Shown here piece by piece: positions 7,164-13,848 of a stretch of 13,940 nt of DNA. Both the position numbers and the translations under genes were made by a program. The DNA lies in NCBI GenBank assembly GCA_003104895.1, contig PQAG01000157.1, forward strand, positions 1-13,940, written 5' to 3'. The stretch is from Nitrosomonadales bacterium (GTDB taxonomy: Bacteria; Pseudomonadota; Gammaproteobacteria; Burkholderiales; Sulfuricellaceae). Numbering within the stretch: position 1 is the stretch's first letter; each line of letters starts with the position of its first letter. Below the pieces are notes generated by a model. The model was not told the origin of the DNA, searched no databases, and saw only the letters and a list, made by a program, of their open reading frames with translations.

Positions 7164-7544
7164 TCAGGCCTTGTCTCTTACCAGCAAGCCTTGCAGCTGA
7201 TCAAATGCCTTGGCGATGGCCAGAACTTCTTCTGAAGGAAACTGACGGATCACTTCCTTGGTGTCGCTGTCCACCACTTTCACCACATCGATGCCGGTTT
7301 CCTCGTCCACGGTGAATTGCAAATTGCTAGCCATCATTCTCATGGCTTGATTGAGCTTCTCTGTCGCCTGCTTGAGCGAGGATGGATTCACTGTCTCCTT
7401 GGCCGCCTGCACAGCCTTGGCAGGCAATTCAATTGCGGCACTGGATGGCCTGGCTGTTTCCGGAACTGCCACACGCTGCGCGCCTGGCTCACCCTGCACG
7501 GATGAACTGAAAACACTGGAACCCACTTGAGAGATCTGCATCAT
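7164..7544 (-). CDS. flaG: FlaG family protein
   Basis: This 126-residue protein has the FlaG domain in its C-terminal half (about 65-126): RMMASNLQFTVDEETGIDVVKVVDSDTKEVIRQFPSEEVLAIA, the conserved pattern of this family. FlaG is encoded between flagellin and cap genes in many polar flagellates and influences filament length; its mechanism is unsettled. The N-terminal half is low-complexity (Ala, Ser, Val) and probably disordered. Two adjacent ATG codons (7544 and 7541) follow AGGAGAA; the second has the more usual spacing, so the true N-terminus may be one residue shorter. No sigma-28 promoter is visible directly upstream. The gene follows the fliC terminator, so it may be expressed by read-through. 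Confidence 0.93.
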   Translation of the reverse strand: MMQISQVGSSVFSSSVQGEPGAQRVAVPETARPSSAAIELPAKAVQAAKETVNPSSLKQATEKLNQAMRMMASNLQFTVDEETGIDVVKVVDSDTKEVIRQFPSEEVLAIAKAFDQLQGLLVRDKA

Positions 7545-7560
7545 ATTCTCCTCTTAATGG

Positions 7561-7597
7561 AAAAAATCCTGATCAGAAGGCCGCCCCTGATCAGGAT
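7561..7597 (-). terminator. Intrinsic terminator after fliC
   Basis: On the minus strand an 11-bp perfect stem, ATCCTGATCAG and CTGATCAGGAT, closes a 10-base loop (7577-7586) and is followed at once by a run of six T (7566-7561, one shared with the stem). It lies 21 bases after the fliC stop and 17 before the flaG start. A textbook rho-independent terminator that should end most fliC transcripts, leaving flaG to read-through. Confidence 0.92.
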
Positions 7598-7618
7598 CAC
7601 TATTCCCTAACTTGGCGT

Positions 7619-9118
7619 TTAACGCAACAGGGTCAGCACGTTGTTGGGCAGCGCATTGGCCTGGGCCAGCATCGCCACGCCAGCCTGTTGCAGGATCTGG
7701 TCGCGGGTCATGTTGGCGGTTTCAGCCGCGAAGTCTGCATCGCGGATACGGCTGCGGGCAGCGGAGATGTTTTCCGATGTTGACTGCAGGTTGGAAATCG
7801 TCGCCGCAAACCGGTTCTGTACTGCACCCAGATCACCACGAATGCTCGACACGGTCTTGAGCGCTGCGTCGATCACGGTAATCGCGCTATTGGCGCCAGG
7901 AACCGTGCTGATGTCCACTGCGCTGACCAGGGACTGGGCGGAACCCACCGAGGTGTTGGCTGCAACGTCCAGAATGCTACCTGCCGCAGCAGCGATACTG
8001 GAAGACACTGCGAACGAGTTGTTGGAATCGAACTCCACGTATCCGGCAACTGTTGTGCTATCAGTTGCAGCACCGCTTGTAAGCGTTTCCGGGTCAACGG
8101 CAGCGCCCGCAGCATTCACGGCTGAAACCACAGCAGTACCGCCTGCGCTATTCGTAAAATCCTGAACCTTGATATCTTTACCATCTGCCTGCGTCAAGGT
8201 CAGGGTGCCGCCGCTCACAGAAGCACTCACGCCCGTGGTGCCAGCCACCTTGTTGATTTCAGTCGATAGCGCGCTCAAATCCGTAGTTGTCACCGCAGCG
8301 GAGATGGTCGCCGTGCTGCCGCCGCTGCCCAGGGTCAGCGTCACCGTGCCGTCCGCCGACAAGGTGTTGATCTTGGCGCTGTTGTAAGCGCGCGCGGTCA
8401 CCCCGGTGCTGCCTTCCTTGGCATTAATGGAATTTGCAACGGTATAGGCGCTATCGCCTCCAGTCACCGTAACAGTAGAAGTGCCAAGGGTGCCGGATAC
8501 CGTCAAGGTTTGCCCGGCGATGGTATTGGCGCCGGCAGACGCTGCCGCGGCCGAGGTGGATGAGGTGCCCTGACCAGCCGTGGTATTGACCGCGTTCACA
8601 TAGTTGTTCGCCAGATGAGAAGTGCTTGCGCCGGCCACAGTCACGCTGATGGTCTGATTGGCATTGGCGCCGACCTGGAACTGCTGCGCGGTGAATGAGC
8701 CATTCAGCAGCTTGAGGCCGTTGAATTCGGTCGTGTTGGCGATACGGTCGATTTCCTGTTTCAGCTGGTTGACCTCGGATTGCAGCGCTGCGCGATCGGA
8801 GGCGGAGTTGGTGGCATTGGCGGATTGCAGAGCCAGTTCGCGGATACGCTGCAGCGCGTTGCCGGTTTCCACCAGCGCGCCCTCGGCAGTCTGCGCCAGG
8901 GAAACGCCGTCGTTGGCATTGCGGGTCGCCTGGTTCAGGCCGCGAATCTGGGCTGACATGCGCTCGGAAATTGCCAGGCCTGCTGCATCGTCCTTGGCGC
9001 TGTTGATGCGCAAACCGGAGGACAGGCGCTGCAGAGAGGTTGCCAGTGAAGCCTGGGACGTGTTCAGGTTGCGCTGCGCGTTCAGCGAGGCCACGTTGGT
9101 GTTGATGACTTGTGCCAT
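7619..9118 (-). CDS. fliC: Flagellin
   Basis: This is the filament subunit, exported through the flagellar type III path and assembled under the FliD cap. The product has 499 residues. N-terminal D0/D1 (1 to about 165) starts MAQVINTNVASLNAQRNL with the block RLSSGLRINSAKDDAAGLAI at 31-50. C-terminal D1/D0 (about 410-499) ends SRIRDADFAAETANMTRDQI and LPNNVLTLLR. Between them is a Thr/Ser/Gly/Ala-rich variable region with two Flagellin_IN-like repeats, at about 227-263 (ending DGTVTLTL) and 285-318 (STEINKVAGTTGVSASV onward). Residues R91, L95 and E115 match the positions that Toll-like receptor 5 contacts in Salmonella flagellin (R90, L94, E114). The ribosome site AAGGAG lies 7 bases upstream. 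Transcription is from its own sigma-28 promoter and ends at its own terminator. Confidence 0.98.
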   Translation of the reverse strand: MAQVINTNVASLNAQRNLNTSQASLATSLQRLSSGLRINSAKDDAAGLAISERMSAQIRGLNQATRNANDGVSLAQTAEGALVETGNALQRIRELALQSANATNSASDRAALQSEVNQLKQEIDRIANTTEFNGLKLLNGSFTAQQFQVGANANQTISVTVAGASTSHLANNYVNAVNTTAGQGTSSTSAAAASAGANTIAGQTLTVSGTLGTSTVTVTGGDSAYTVANSINAKEGSTGVTARAYNSAKINTLSADGTVTLTLGSGGSTATISAAVTTTDLSALSTEINKVAGTTGVSASVSGGTLTLTQADGKDIKVQDFTNSAGGTAVVSAVNAAGAAVDPETLTSGAATDSTTVAGYVEFDSNNSFAVSSSIAAAAGSILDVAANTSVGSAQSLVSAVDISTVPGANSAITVIDAALKTVSSIRGDLGAVQNRFAATISNLQSTSENISAARSRIRDADFAAETANMTRDQILQQAGVAMLAQANALPNNVLTLLR

Positions 9119-9156
9119 TTCGTTTCTCCTTCAATCCGTTATTTAAGGAATTCTTG

Positions 9157-9185
9157 CGGCGGCGACAGTTTCATTTGTTCCGCCG
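9157..9185 (-). other. Hairpin at the start of the fliC leader
   Basis: On the minus strand CGGCGG and CCGCCG can pair as a 6-bp all-G/C stem around a 17-base loop. It lies within the first few bases of the predicted fliC mRNA (start near 9188) and well clear of the ribosome site AAGGAG at 9131-9126. A 5'-terminal stem like this can shield an abundant mRNA from decay. The pairing is seen; the role is inferred. Confidence 0.5.
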
Positions 9186-9194
9186 TCAAGTTCA

Positions 9195-9221
9195 TTAGCG
9201 GGAGGAGGAGGAAAAACTTTA
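9195..9221 (-). promoter_or_regulatory. Sigma-28 (FliA) promoter of fliC
   Basis: Read on the minus strand: TAAAGTTT (9221-9214, perfect match to the FliA -35), an 11-base spacer (9213-9203), then CCCGCTAA (9202-9195, six of eight against GCCGATAA). The start is expected near 9188, giving a leader of about 70 bases. Upstream, 9244-9225 is nearly pure purine (AAAAAGAAAAAAGAAAA-like on this strand), suitable as an UP element or curved DNA. Confidence 0.92.
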
Positions 9222-9288
9222 GGGATTTTCTTTTTTCTTTTTCCTGGCTGGCCTGATTTATCCTGAAACCCTCATTTCACCGCCTAAT

Positions 9289-9322
9289 AAAAAAGTGAGC
9301 GGGAAGCGGTAACACCACTCAC
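9289..9322 (-). terminator. Intrinsic terminator of the rnf-nth-FIST-DUF1841 run
   Basis: On the minus strand GTGAGTGG (9322-9315) pairs with CCGCTCAC (9302-9295), 8 bp with one G-T pair and a 12-base loop, followed by six T (9294-9289). It starts 10 bases after the DUF1841 stop. It should separate the rnf-nth transcript from the flagellin promoter about 70 bases further on. Confidence 0.85.
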
Positions 9323-9338
9323 CGTTCACCGTTCACCG
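9321..9338. repeat. Short tandem repeat at the DUF1841 stop
   Basis: ACCGTTC ACCGTTC ACCG: two and a half copies of a 7-base unit, spanning the DUF1841 stop codon (9333-9335) and running into the terminator arm. Probably a minor slippage product; it might vary between strains. Confidence 0.6.
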
Positions 9339-9752
9339 CTCGAGGCAGGAAAAATACACGGCGGGGTCAGGCGCAGTGCGGTTGCGCTGCGCCTGCCAGA
9401 TCATCTCCCCCAGGCATTCCATCACCTGATGCTGGGCTTGATGCGGATCGCCGCTCTGCTCCAGCAGCTTGTGGTAGCGCCCCTTGACGCCAGGCGGCTG
9501 GTCGATGGAGAGCTGTTCGGCGATGGCCAGGTGCAGGCTGAGGTGCAGGAAGGGGTTGGTCTCGCCCTGCTCGGGCAGGTAGTCGCGATCCAGGTAGCGC
9601 TCTGGGTCATTGAGCAGTGAATGGTATTCCGGGTGCTGCAGCAGGATTTCCAGCACCATGCTTTCGAGGCCGCTTAACGTCTGATGTGCTTTGTATTTGT
9701 GCCAGGTATCGAAGAGAAACTGGCGCGCCTGGTCGCGGCTGGGGTTAAACAT
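9333..9752 (-). CDS. DUF1841 family protein
   Basis: I chose ATG 9752 (139 residues, MFNPSRDQARQFLFDTWHKY), which is the usual family opening; an in-frame upstream extension to 9821 would run inside the FIST gene. The protein is soluble and largely helical, with family blocks ESMVLEILLQHPEYHSLL at about 30-47 and NPFLHLSLHLAIAEQLSID at about 66-84, rich in His. DUF1841 is a small uncharacterised family found in beta- and gammaproteobacteria; no activity is known to me. It overlaps the end of the FIST gene by 8 bases with no separate ribosome site in view, so its translation is probably coupled. It is the last gene before the terminator. Confidence 0.88.
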   Translation of the reverse strand: MFNPSRDQARQFLFDTWHKYKAHQTLSGLESMVLEILLQHPEYHSLLNDPERYLDRDYLPEQGETNPFLHLSLHLAIAEQLSIDQPPGVKGRYHKLLEQSGDPHQAQHQVMECLGEMIWQAQRNRTAPDPAVYFSCLER

Positions 9753-10830
9753 GGCGGAACAGCCCAAGTACAGTTGCATACTGGAACAGCTGGTTGCTGC
9801 CGTTGAAGGGCGCGATTTCACCGTTGCCGTAAAAACCGATCAGCGGCATGCCGGGGAATTGCCTCTGGATGAGCTGCAGATCGAGATCCACGCCGCCATA
9901 GAAATAGGGCCCGCGTCCCATGCAGGGGAAGCACAGGCCGAAATCAGGCGTGGCTTGCAATGCCTGTTGCAGGGTTTCCAGCGTGAGGCGCATGTCACTT
10001 TCAGCAGCCAGCGGCTGGCGCATGGCCCAGAACAACTGCTCGCCGGGCGCCGGGCGAACCGACAGGGTCACCGATCCCTGCTGCGGATCAACAGTGATAA
10101 TAGGCGCCGAGCGGAAGCGTCCGTCCGCAATCGCCGTGGCGGGGTCGCCATAAGTGATGCCGGCCATGACGAGATGCAGCGGCAGCTTTTCGCCGTCGCG
10201 CAATTCCAGCGGCAGCTCGCGCATCAGCACCTTGAACGCAGGCTGGCCCGCCAGCGTTTGCACGTCGAAATCATTTGACCGGGTAATCTCGAACGGTTGC
10301 TGGCTCAGGGGGCGGATGCCCTGCGACACGCCCACCACGCCCCGCGCGCCCTGGATTCGTACTTCGCAGCGCCCCGTCTGCGCCACCCTGCCGCCCTGCC
10401 ACACGCAAAAAGGCCCCTGCCCTGTGGCATCTCCGGACACTCCGCCGAAGCGCTGCCCGGGATTGTCCAGCCACTCGGTATGGATCGCGTTGGGTGCCGC
10501 CAGGGTGAGCAGCAGGTCTTGCTCAGCGTGCGCCGGACGCATGCTGATGCCCGCGCCAAACACCATGGCAGCCGCAGCCGGCGCATCCAGCACCCAGTCT
10601 TCCTCGGTAAAGATGCCGGCAGCACTGCAGCCGATGATCTGGGTGCAGCATGCCGCCCGGGCGGCGGCCCGCAAAGCATCCTGCGGTTCACGGGCGAATT
10701 CGGGGGTGAGAAACAGCAGCACGCTGCTGGCGATGGAAAGGCCCGCCTTTTCCATCGCATCAGAGACCGCCTGATAGGCCAGTTCTTCGCTGGCTGAGGG
10801 ATGGGTGGCGAGACCGGTGGCGACTTGCAT
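9745..10830 (-). CDS. FIST-domain protein (FIST_N and FIST_C)
   Basis: The product has 361 residues from ATG 10830, whose first base is the last base of the nth stop (TGATG), a coupled arrangement; a TTG just upstream adds one residue only. FIST proteins are predicted small-ligand sensors, often fused to signalling domains, and here the pair stands alone. FIST_N (about 30-215) shows the hallmark IIGCSAAGIFTEEDWVLDAPAAAAMVF segment near 66-92. FIST_C (about 220-345) includes LHLVMAGITYGDP and ends GFYGNGEIAPFNGSNQLFQYATVLGLF, a typical C-terminal block. No signal peptide or membrane helix is present, so it is cytosolic. It has no kinase or cyclase partner domain, so any signalling must go through another protein. 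The name FIST reflects eukaryotic F-box relatives; ligand and partner are unknown. Confidence 0.9.
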   Translation of the reverse strand: MQVATGLATHPSASEELAYQAVSDAMEKAGLSIASSVLLFLTPEFAREPQDALRAAARAACCTQIIGCSAAGIFTEEDWVLDAPAAAAMVFGAGISMRPAHAEQDLLLTLAAPNAIHTEWLDNPGQRFGGVSGDATGQGPFCVWQGGRVAQTGRCEVRIQGARGVVGVSQGIRPLSQQPFEITRSNDFDVQTLAGQPAFKVLMRELPLELRDGEKLPLHLVMAGITYGDPATAIADGRFRSAPIITVDPQQGSVTLSVRPAPGEQLFWAMRQPLAAESDMRLTLETLQQALQATPDFGLCFPCMGRGPYFYGGVDLDLQLIQRQFPGMPLIGFYGNGEIAPFNGSNQLFQYATVLGLFRHV

Positions 10831-11465
10831 CAAATTGCTGTCTTGTCCTTATATTCGCACAGGTCGCGGATCAGGCATTCGCCGCACAGAGGCTTGCGCG
10901 CCTTGCACACGTAGCGCCCGTGCAGGATCAGCCAGTGATGGGCGTCGTGCAGGAATTGCGGTTCGATGGCCTTGAGCAGCTTCTTTTCCACTTCCAGCAC
11001 GGTCTTGCCAGGCGCCAGGCCGATGCGGTTGGCAACGCGGAAAATATGCGTATCCACCGCAATGGTGGGCTGGCCAAAAGCGGTGTTGAGAATGACATTG
11101 GCCGTCTTGCGCCCCACGCCGGGCAGCTTTTCCAGCGACTCCCGGTCTGACGGCACCTCGCCGCCATGCCGATCCACCAGTATGCGGCAGGTCTCGATCA
11201 GGTGCTTGCCCTTGCTGTTATAAAGGCCGATGGTGTTGATGTATTCCTTCAAGCCCTCCAGCCCCAGGTCGAGCATGGCCTGGGGCGTGTTGGCCACGGG
11301 AAACAGCCTGGCGGTGGCCAGGTTCACGCCCTTGTCGGTCGCCTGCGCCGAGAGCAGCACCGCCACCAGCAGCTCAAACGGGGTGCGGTAAACCAGCTCG
11401 GTGGTGGGATGGGGATTGCCGGCCTGAAAACGGGTAAATATCTCCCGGCACTTGGCTGCATTCAT
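10830..11465 (-). CDS. nth: Endonuclease III (DNA glycosylase/AP lyase)
   Basis: The enzyme excises oxidised pyrimidines and cuts the abasic site by beta-elimination in base excision repair. At 211 residues it equals the E. coli protein, with key positions at the same numbers. The helix-hairpin-helix LPGVGRKTANVI (114-125) carries catalytic Lys120, and VDTHIFRVANR has catalytic Asp138. The C-terminal 4Fe-4S loop is complete: Cys187-X6-Cys194-X2-Cys197-X5-Cys203. It starts 12 bases after the rnfE stop with only a weak ribosome site. The rnf(rsx)-nth order is the one known in E. coli; the shared theme may be oxidative damage and iron-sulfur chemistry, which is inference. Confidence 0.98.
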   Translation of the reverse strand: MNAAKCREIFTRFQAGNPHPTTELVYRTPFELLVAVLLSAQATDKGVNLATARLFPVANTPQAMLDLGLEGLKEYINTIGLYNSKGKHLIETCRILVDRHGGEVPSDRESLEKLPGVGRKTANVILNTAFGQPTIAVDTHIFRVANRIGLAPGKTVLEVEKKLLKAIEPQFLHDAHHWLILHGRYVCKARKPLCGECLIRDLCEYKDKTAI

Positions 11466-11477
11466 GACTGAACCAGA

Positions 11478-12167
11478 TTATATGGCAGCAATGACTGCTT
11501 CCGGCGACTGAACCAGCGCGGCTTTGGCTGCCTTGCGCTGGTCGAGCCAGTTCTTGCCGGCGATCAGCAGCCCCAGGCCGATAAAGGCACCGGGAGGCAG
11601 CACGGCGAGCAGGAAGCCGTGGTAACCGGGAATCACGGTAATCACCCAGGCCTTGGCGGATTCGCCAAAAGCCAGATCGATACCGGACAGCAGTGTGCCC
11701 TTGCCGAGAATCTCGCGCATTCCGCCCAGCACGGCCAGCGTCAGGGTCAGGCCCAGGCCGACCATGAAGCCGTCCACCATGGAGGGAAAAACCGGGTTCT
11801 TCGAGGCGAAGGCTTCGGCGCGGCCCAGCACGTTGCAGTTCACCACGATCAGCGGCACGAAAATGCCCAGAACCAGGTACAAGGCCTGCATGTAGGCGTT
11901 CATGGTGAGGTCGATGATAGTGACCAGCACGGCGATGATCAGGATATAGACGGGGATGCGGATCTCGCCCGGCACCCACTGGCGCACCAGGGACACGATG
12001 GCGTTGCTGAAAGCCATCACCATGACGGTGGCGATACCCAGGCCAACGCCGTTGACCACGGAGGTGCTCACGGCGAGCAGGGGACACAGGCCAAGCAGCG
12101 CCACGATGCCGGCATTGTTTTTCCACAGGCCGTTCCAGATGATTTCCTTGTAGTTCACGTCGCTCAT
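11478..12167 (-). CDS. rnfE: Rnf/Rsx electron transport complex subunit E
   Basis: An integral membrane subunit of the Rnf complex. The product has 229 residues from ATG 12167; a longer in-frame start at 12224 would lie inside rnfG. About six membrane helices are visible, for example 20-38, 43-62, 71-88, 94-112, 130-150 and 175-200. Cys28 (LLGLCPLLAV) and Cys111 (IVVNCNVLGRAEAFA) are the conserved half-membrane cysteines that in RnfA/RnfE (and NqrD/NqrE) together hold an intramembrane 2Fe-2S cluster. RnfA must be encoded outside the window, on the right. The start overlaps the rnfG stop as ATGA, giving coupled translation in the order C-D-G-E. Confidence 0.96.
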   Translation of the reverse strand: MSDVNYKEIIWNGLWKNNAGIVALLGLCPLLAVSTSVVNGVGLGIATVMVMAFSNAIVSLVRQWVPGEIRIPVYILIIAVLVTIIDLTMNAYMQALYLVLGIFVPLIVVNCNVLGRAEAFASKNPVFPSMVDGFMVGLGLTLTLAVLGGMREILGKGTLLSGIDLAFGESAKAWVITVIPGYHGFLLAVLPPGAFIGLGLLIAGKNWLDQRKAAKAALVQSPEAVIAAI

Positions 12168-12805
12168 TTTGTCTGCTCCTGCGCCGGCAAAGAAAATATC
12201 TTCTCGCGATTGGCGGAAAACCACACCAGCGCCTTGTGCACGGCCTTGACCACCGCGCGCGGCGTGACCGTCGCCCCGGTCATGTAGTCGAACTGGCCTC
12301 CGTCCTTTTTCACCTTCCAGTCCTTGGACGGGTACTTGTCCAGCGAAGTGCCATCAAAACCCTTGATCCAGTTGTTCTTGGCAATTTCGATGTAATCACC
12401 CAGGCCGGGGGTTTCCTTGTGCGCCACCACGCGCACGCCGGAGATTTCACCATTCGCCTTGATGGCAATGAGCAATTTGATTTTGCCCGCATAGCCGTCG
12501 GGCGCGATTGCCTCAAGCACAGCCGCCGCGGGCTGGCCTTCTTTCAACGCACGGTAAACCAGAGCCGGCTCGGCCAAACCAAGCTCGGGCACAGCCTGCA
12601 GTTCAGCCGCATCCCGGATGATGTCGTTATCGTACAGTGCAGGCGGCAGGATCTGGGCGATTAGCGCCATCTTGGCCTTTTTCTCGCTCGCCGCGATATT
12701 GTCCTTGGTCGCGCCATAGGTCAGCGCCAGCAGGGTCGTGCCGGCCAAGGCGAAGGCGGCCAGCACCATGGCCAGCCTGGCGGAATGGCGGGCATAGGCG
12801 CTCAT
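12164..12805 (-). CDS. rnfG: Rnf/Rsx electron transport complex subunit G
   Basis: A periplasm-facing flavoprotein subunit that carries covalently bound FMN. It has 213 residues from ATG 12805, which overlaps the rnfD stop as ATGA; the open frame extends upstream through rnfD, but that part reads as shadow. A single N-terminal membrane anchor spans about 11-31 (LAMVLAAFALAGTTLLALTY). The FMN_bind domain follows, with GYAGKIKLLIAI at 104-115, the conserved HKETPGLGD at 129-137, and the flavinylation motif TGATVTP at 176-182, whose Thr179 is the expected FMN ester site (the family consensus is S/T-GAT). Attachment needs an ApbE flavin transferase encoded elsewhere. Length is normal for the family. 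Confidence 0.96.
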   Translation of the reverse strand: MSAYARHSARLAMVLAAFALAGTTLLALTYGATKDNIAASEKKAKMALIAQILPPALYDNDIIRDAAELQAVPELGLAEPALVYRALKEGQPAAAVLEAIAPDGYAGKIKLLIAIKANGEISGVRVVAHKETPGLGDYIEIAKNNWIKGFDGTSLDKYPSKDWKVKKDGGQFDYMTGATVTPRAVVKAVHKALVWFSANREKIFSLPAQEQTK

Positions 12806-13848
12806 TCCTTGCCCCCCTTGAACCATTTTCCGGCATGGCCGAATACGCGCGGCTGGGTGTAGGCATCGATCAGCGGCACCGCCGAGTTGAGGAACAGCAC
12901 GGCAAACGCCACCCCATCCGGGTAACCGCCAAACACGCGGATGACATAGGCGCTGACACCGATCCCCGCGCCAAAAATCAGCTTGCCCGGCAGCGTGGTT
13001 GGGCTGGTGACATAGTCGGTGGCAATGAAAAAGGCGCCCAGCATGGTGCCTCCGGCGAAAAGGTGGAACAGCGGTGAAGCATAGTGGCTGGGGTCGAAAA
13101 GATGCAGCACACCCGCCGTGGCGAACATGGCGCCGAGGAAAGACAGCGGAATGTGCCAGCTGATGATGCGCTGCTGCCACAGGAACAGGCCGCCGAGCAG
13201 GTAGAACAGCGCGATGATCTCCGTCCCCTTGCCGCTGAGCGTGCTGAAAATTGCCGAGGACTGTATCTCGCTCACTGTGCGGTCAAGGTGGAGCTGGGTT
13301 TTCAGCGTATCCAGAGGCGTTGCCATGGTGATCGCATCGAGCTTGGCGCCAGGCGGCAGCGCCCCGCCGAACATGAAATCCATCTGCTGGGCGAAGCTCC
13401 AGTGGCTTTGCGCCAGCACATCCGGCGCCGGCCAGTGCGTCATGTGCGCGGGGAAGGAAATCATCAGCGCCGCGAAGCCCACCATTGCGGGGTTGAACAG
13501 GTTATTGCCGAGGCCGCCGTAAAGGTGCTTGGCCACCAGGATGCCAAACACCGTGCCCACCACCACCAGCCACCACGGCGCCAGCGGAGGCATCGAGAGC
13601 GCCAGCATCCAGGCCGTCACCAGCGCGCTGCCATCGAGCAGATAAACGCGCAGGGGGTAGCGGCGCAGGTGCAGCACCGCCGCTTCGGTGGCCAGCGCGG
13701 CGACACTGGCCAGCGTGATGCTCACCAGGATGGCCGGGCCGAAAAAATACACGTAAACGCCAATGGCCGGCAGCAGGGCGGCCAGCACCTTGAGCATGAT
13801 GATGTTGACGGCGGATTTTTCTGCCACCAGAGGTGAGTTCATGCTCAT
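12802..13848 (-). CDS. rnfD: Rnf/Rsx electron transport complex subunit D
   Basis: A polytopic membrane subunit homologous to NqrB that carries a second covalent FMN. The product has 348 residues with about eight to ten hydrophobic helices. Hallmarks are RVYLLDGSALVTAWMLALSMPP at 68-88, KHLYGGLGNNLFNPAMVGFA at 107-126, the flavinylation segment DAITMATPLD at 171-180 with Thr177 the likely FMN site, FFIATDYVTSPTT at 273-285, and GGYPDGVAFAVLFLNSAVPLID at 307-328. The ATG at 13848 overlaps the rnfC stop as ATGA; a second ATG two codons later is possible. Its stop overlaps rnfG in the same way. Complete and typical. Confidence 0.96.
   Translation of the reverse strand: MSMNSPLVAEKSAVNIIMLKVLAALLPAIGVYVYFFGPAILVSITLASVAALATEAAVLHLRRYPLRVYLLDGSALVTAWMLALSMPPLAPWWLVVVGTVFGILVAKHLYGGLGNNLFNPAMVGFAALMISFPAHMTHWPAPDVLAQSHWSFAQQMDFMFGGALPPGAKLDAITMATPLDTLKTQLHLDRTVSEIQSSAIFSTLSGKGTEIIALFYLLGGLFLWQQRIISWHIPLSFLGAMFATAGVLHLFDPSHYASPLFHLFAGGTMLGAFFIATDYVTSPTTLPGKLIFGAGIGVSAYVIRVFGGYPDGVAFAVLFLNSAVPLIDAYTQPRVFGHAGKWFKGGKE

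Noticed and set aside
9753..9821. 23-residue upstream extension of the DUF1841 frame
   Set aside because: It lies within the FIST C-terminal coding region, and the family starts MFNPSR at 9752.
12806..13180. Upstream extension of the rnfG frame through rnfD
   Set aside because: The extension is Arg/His/Pro-rich shadow of rnfD; the ATGA overlap at 12805 and the anchor helix fix the start there.
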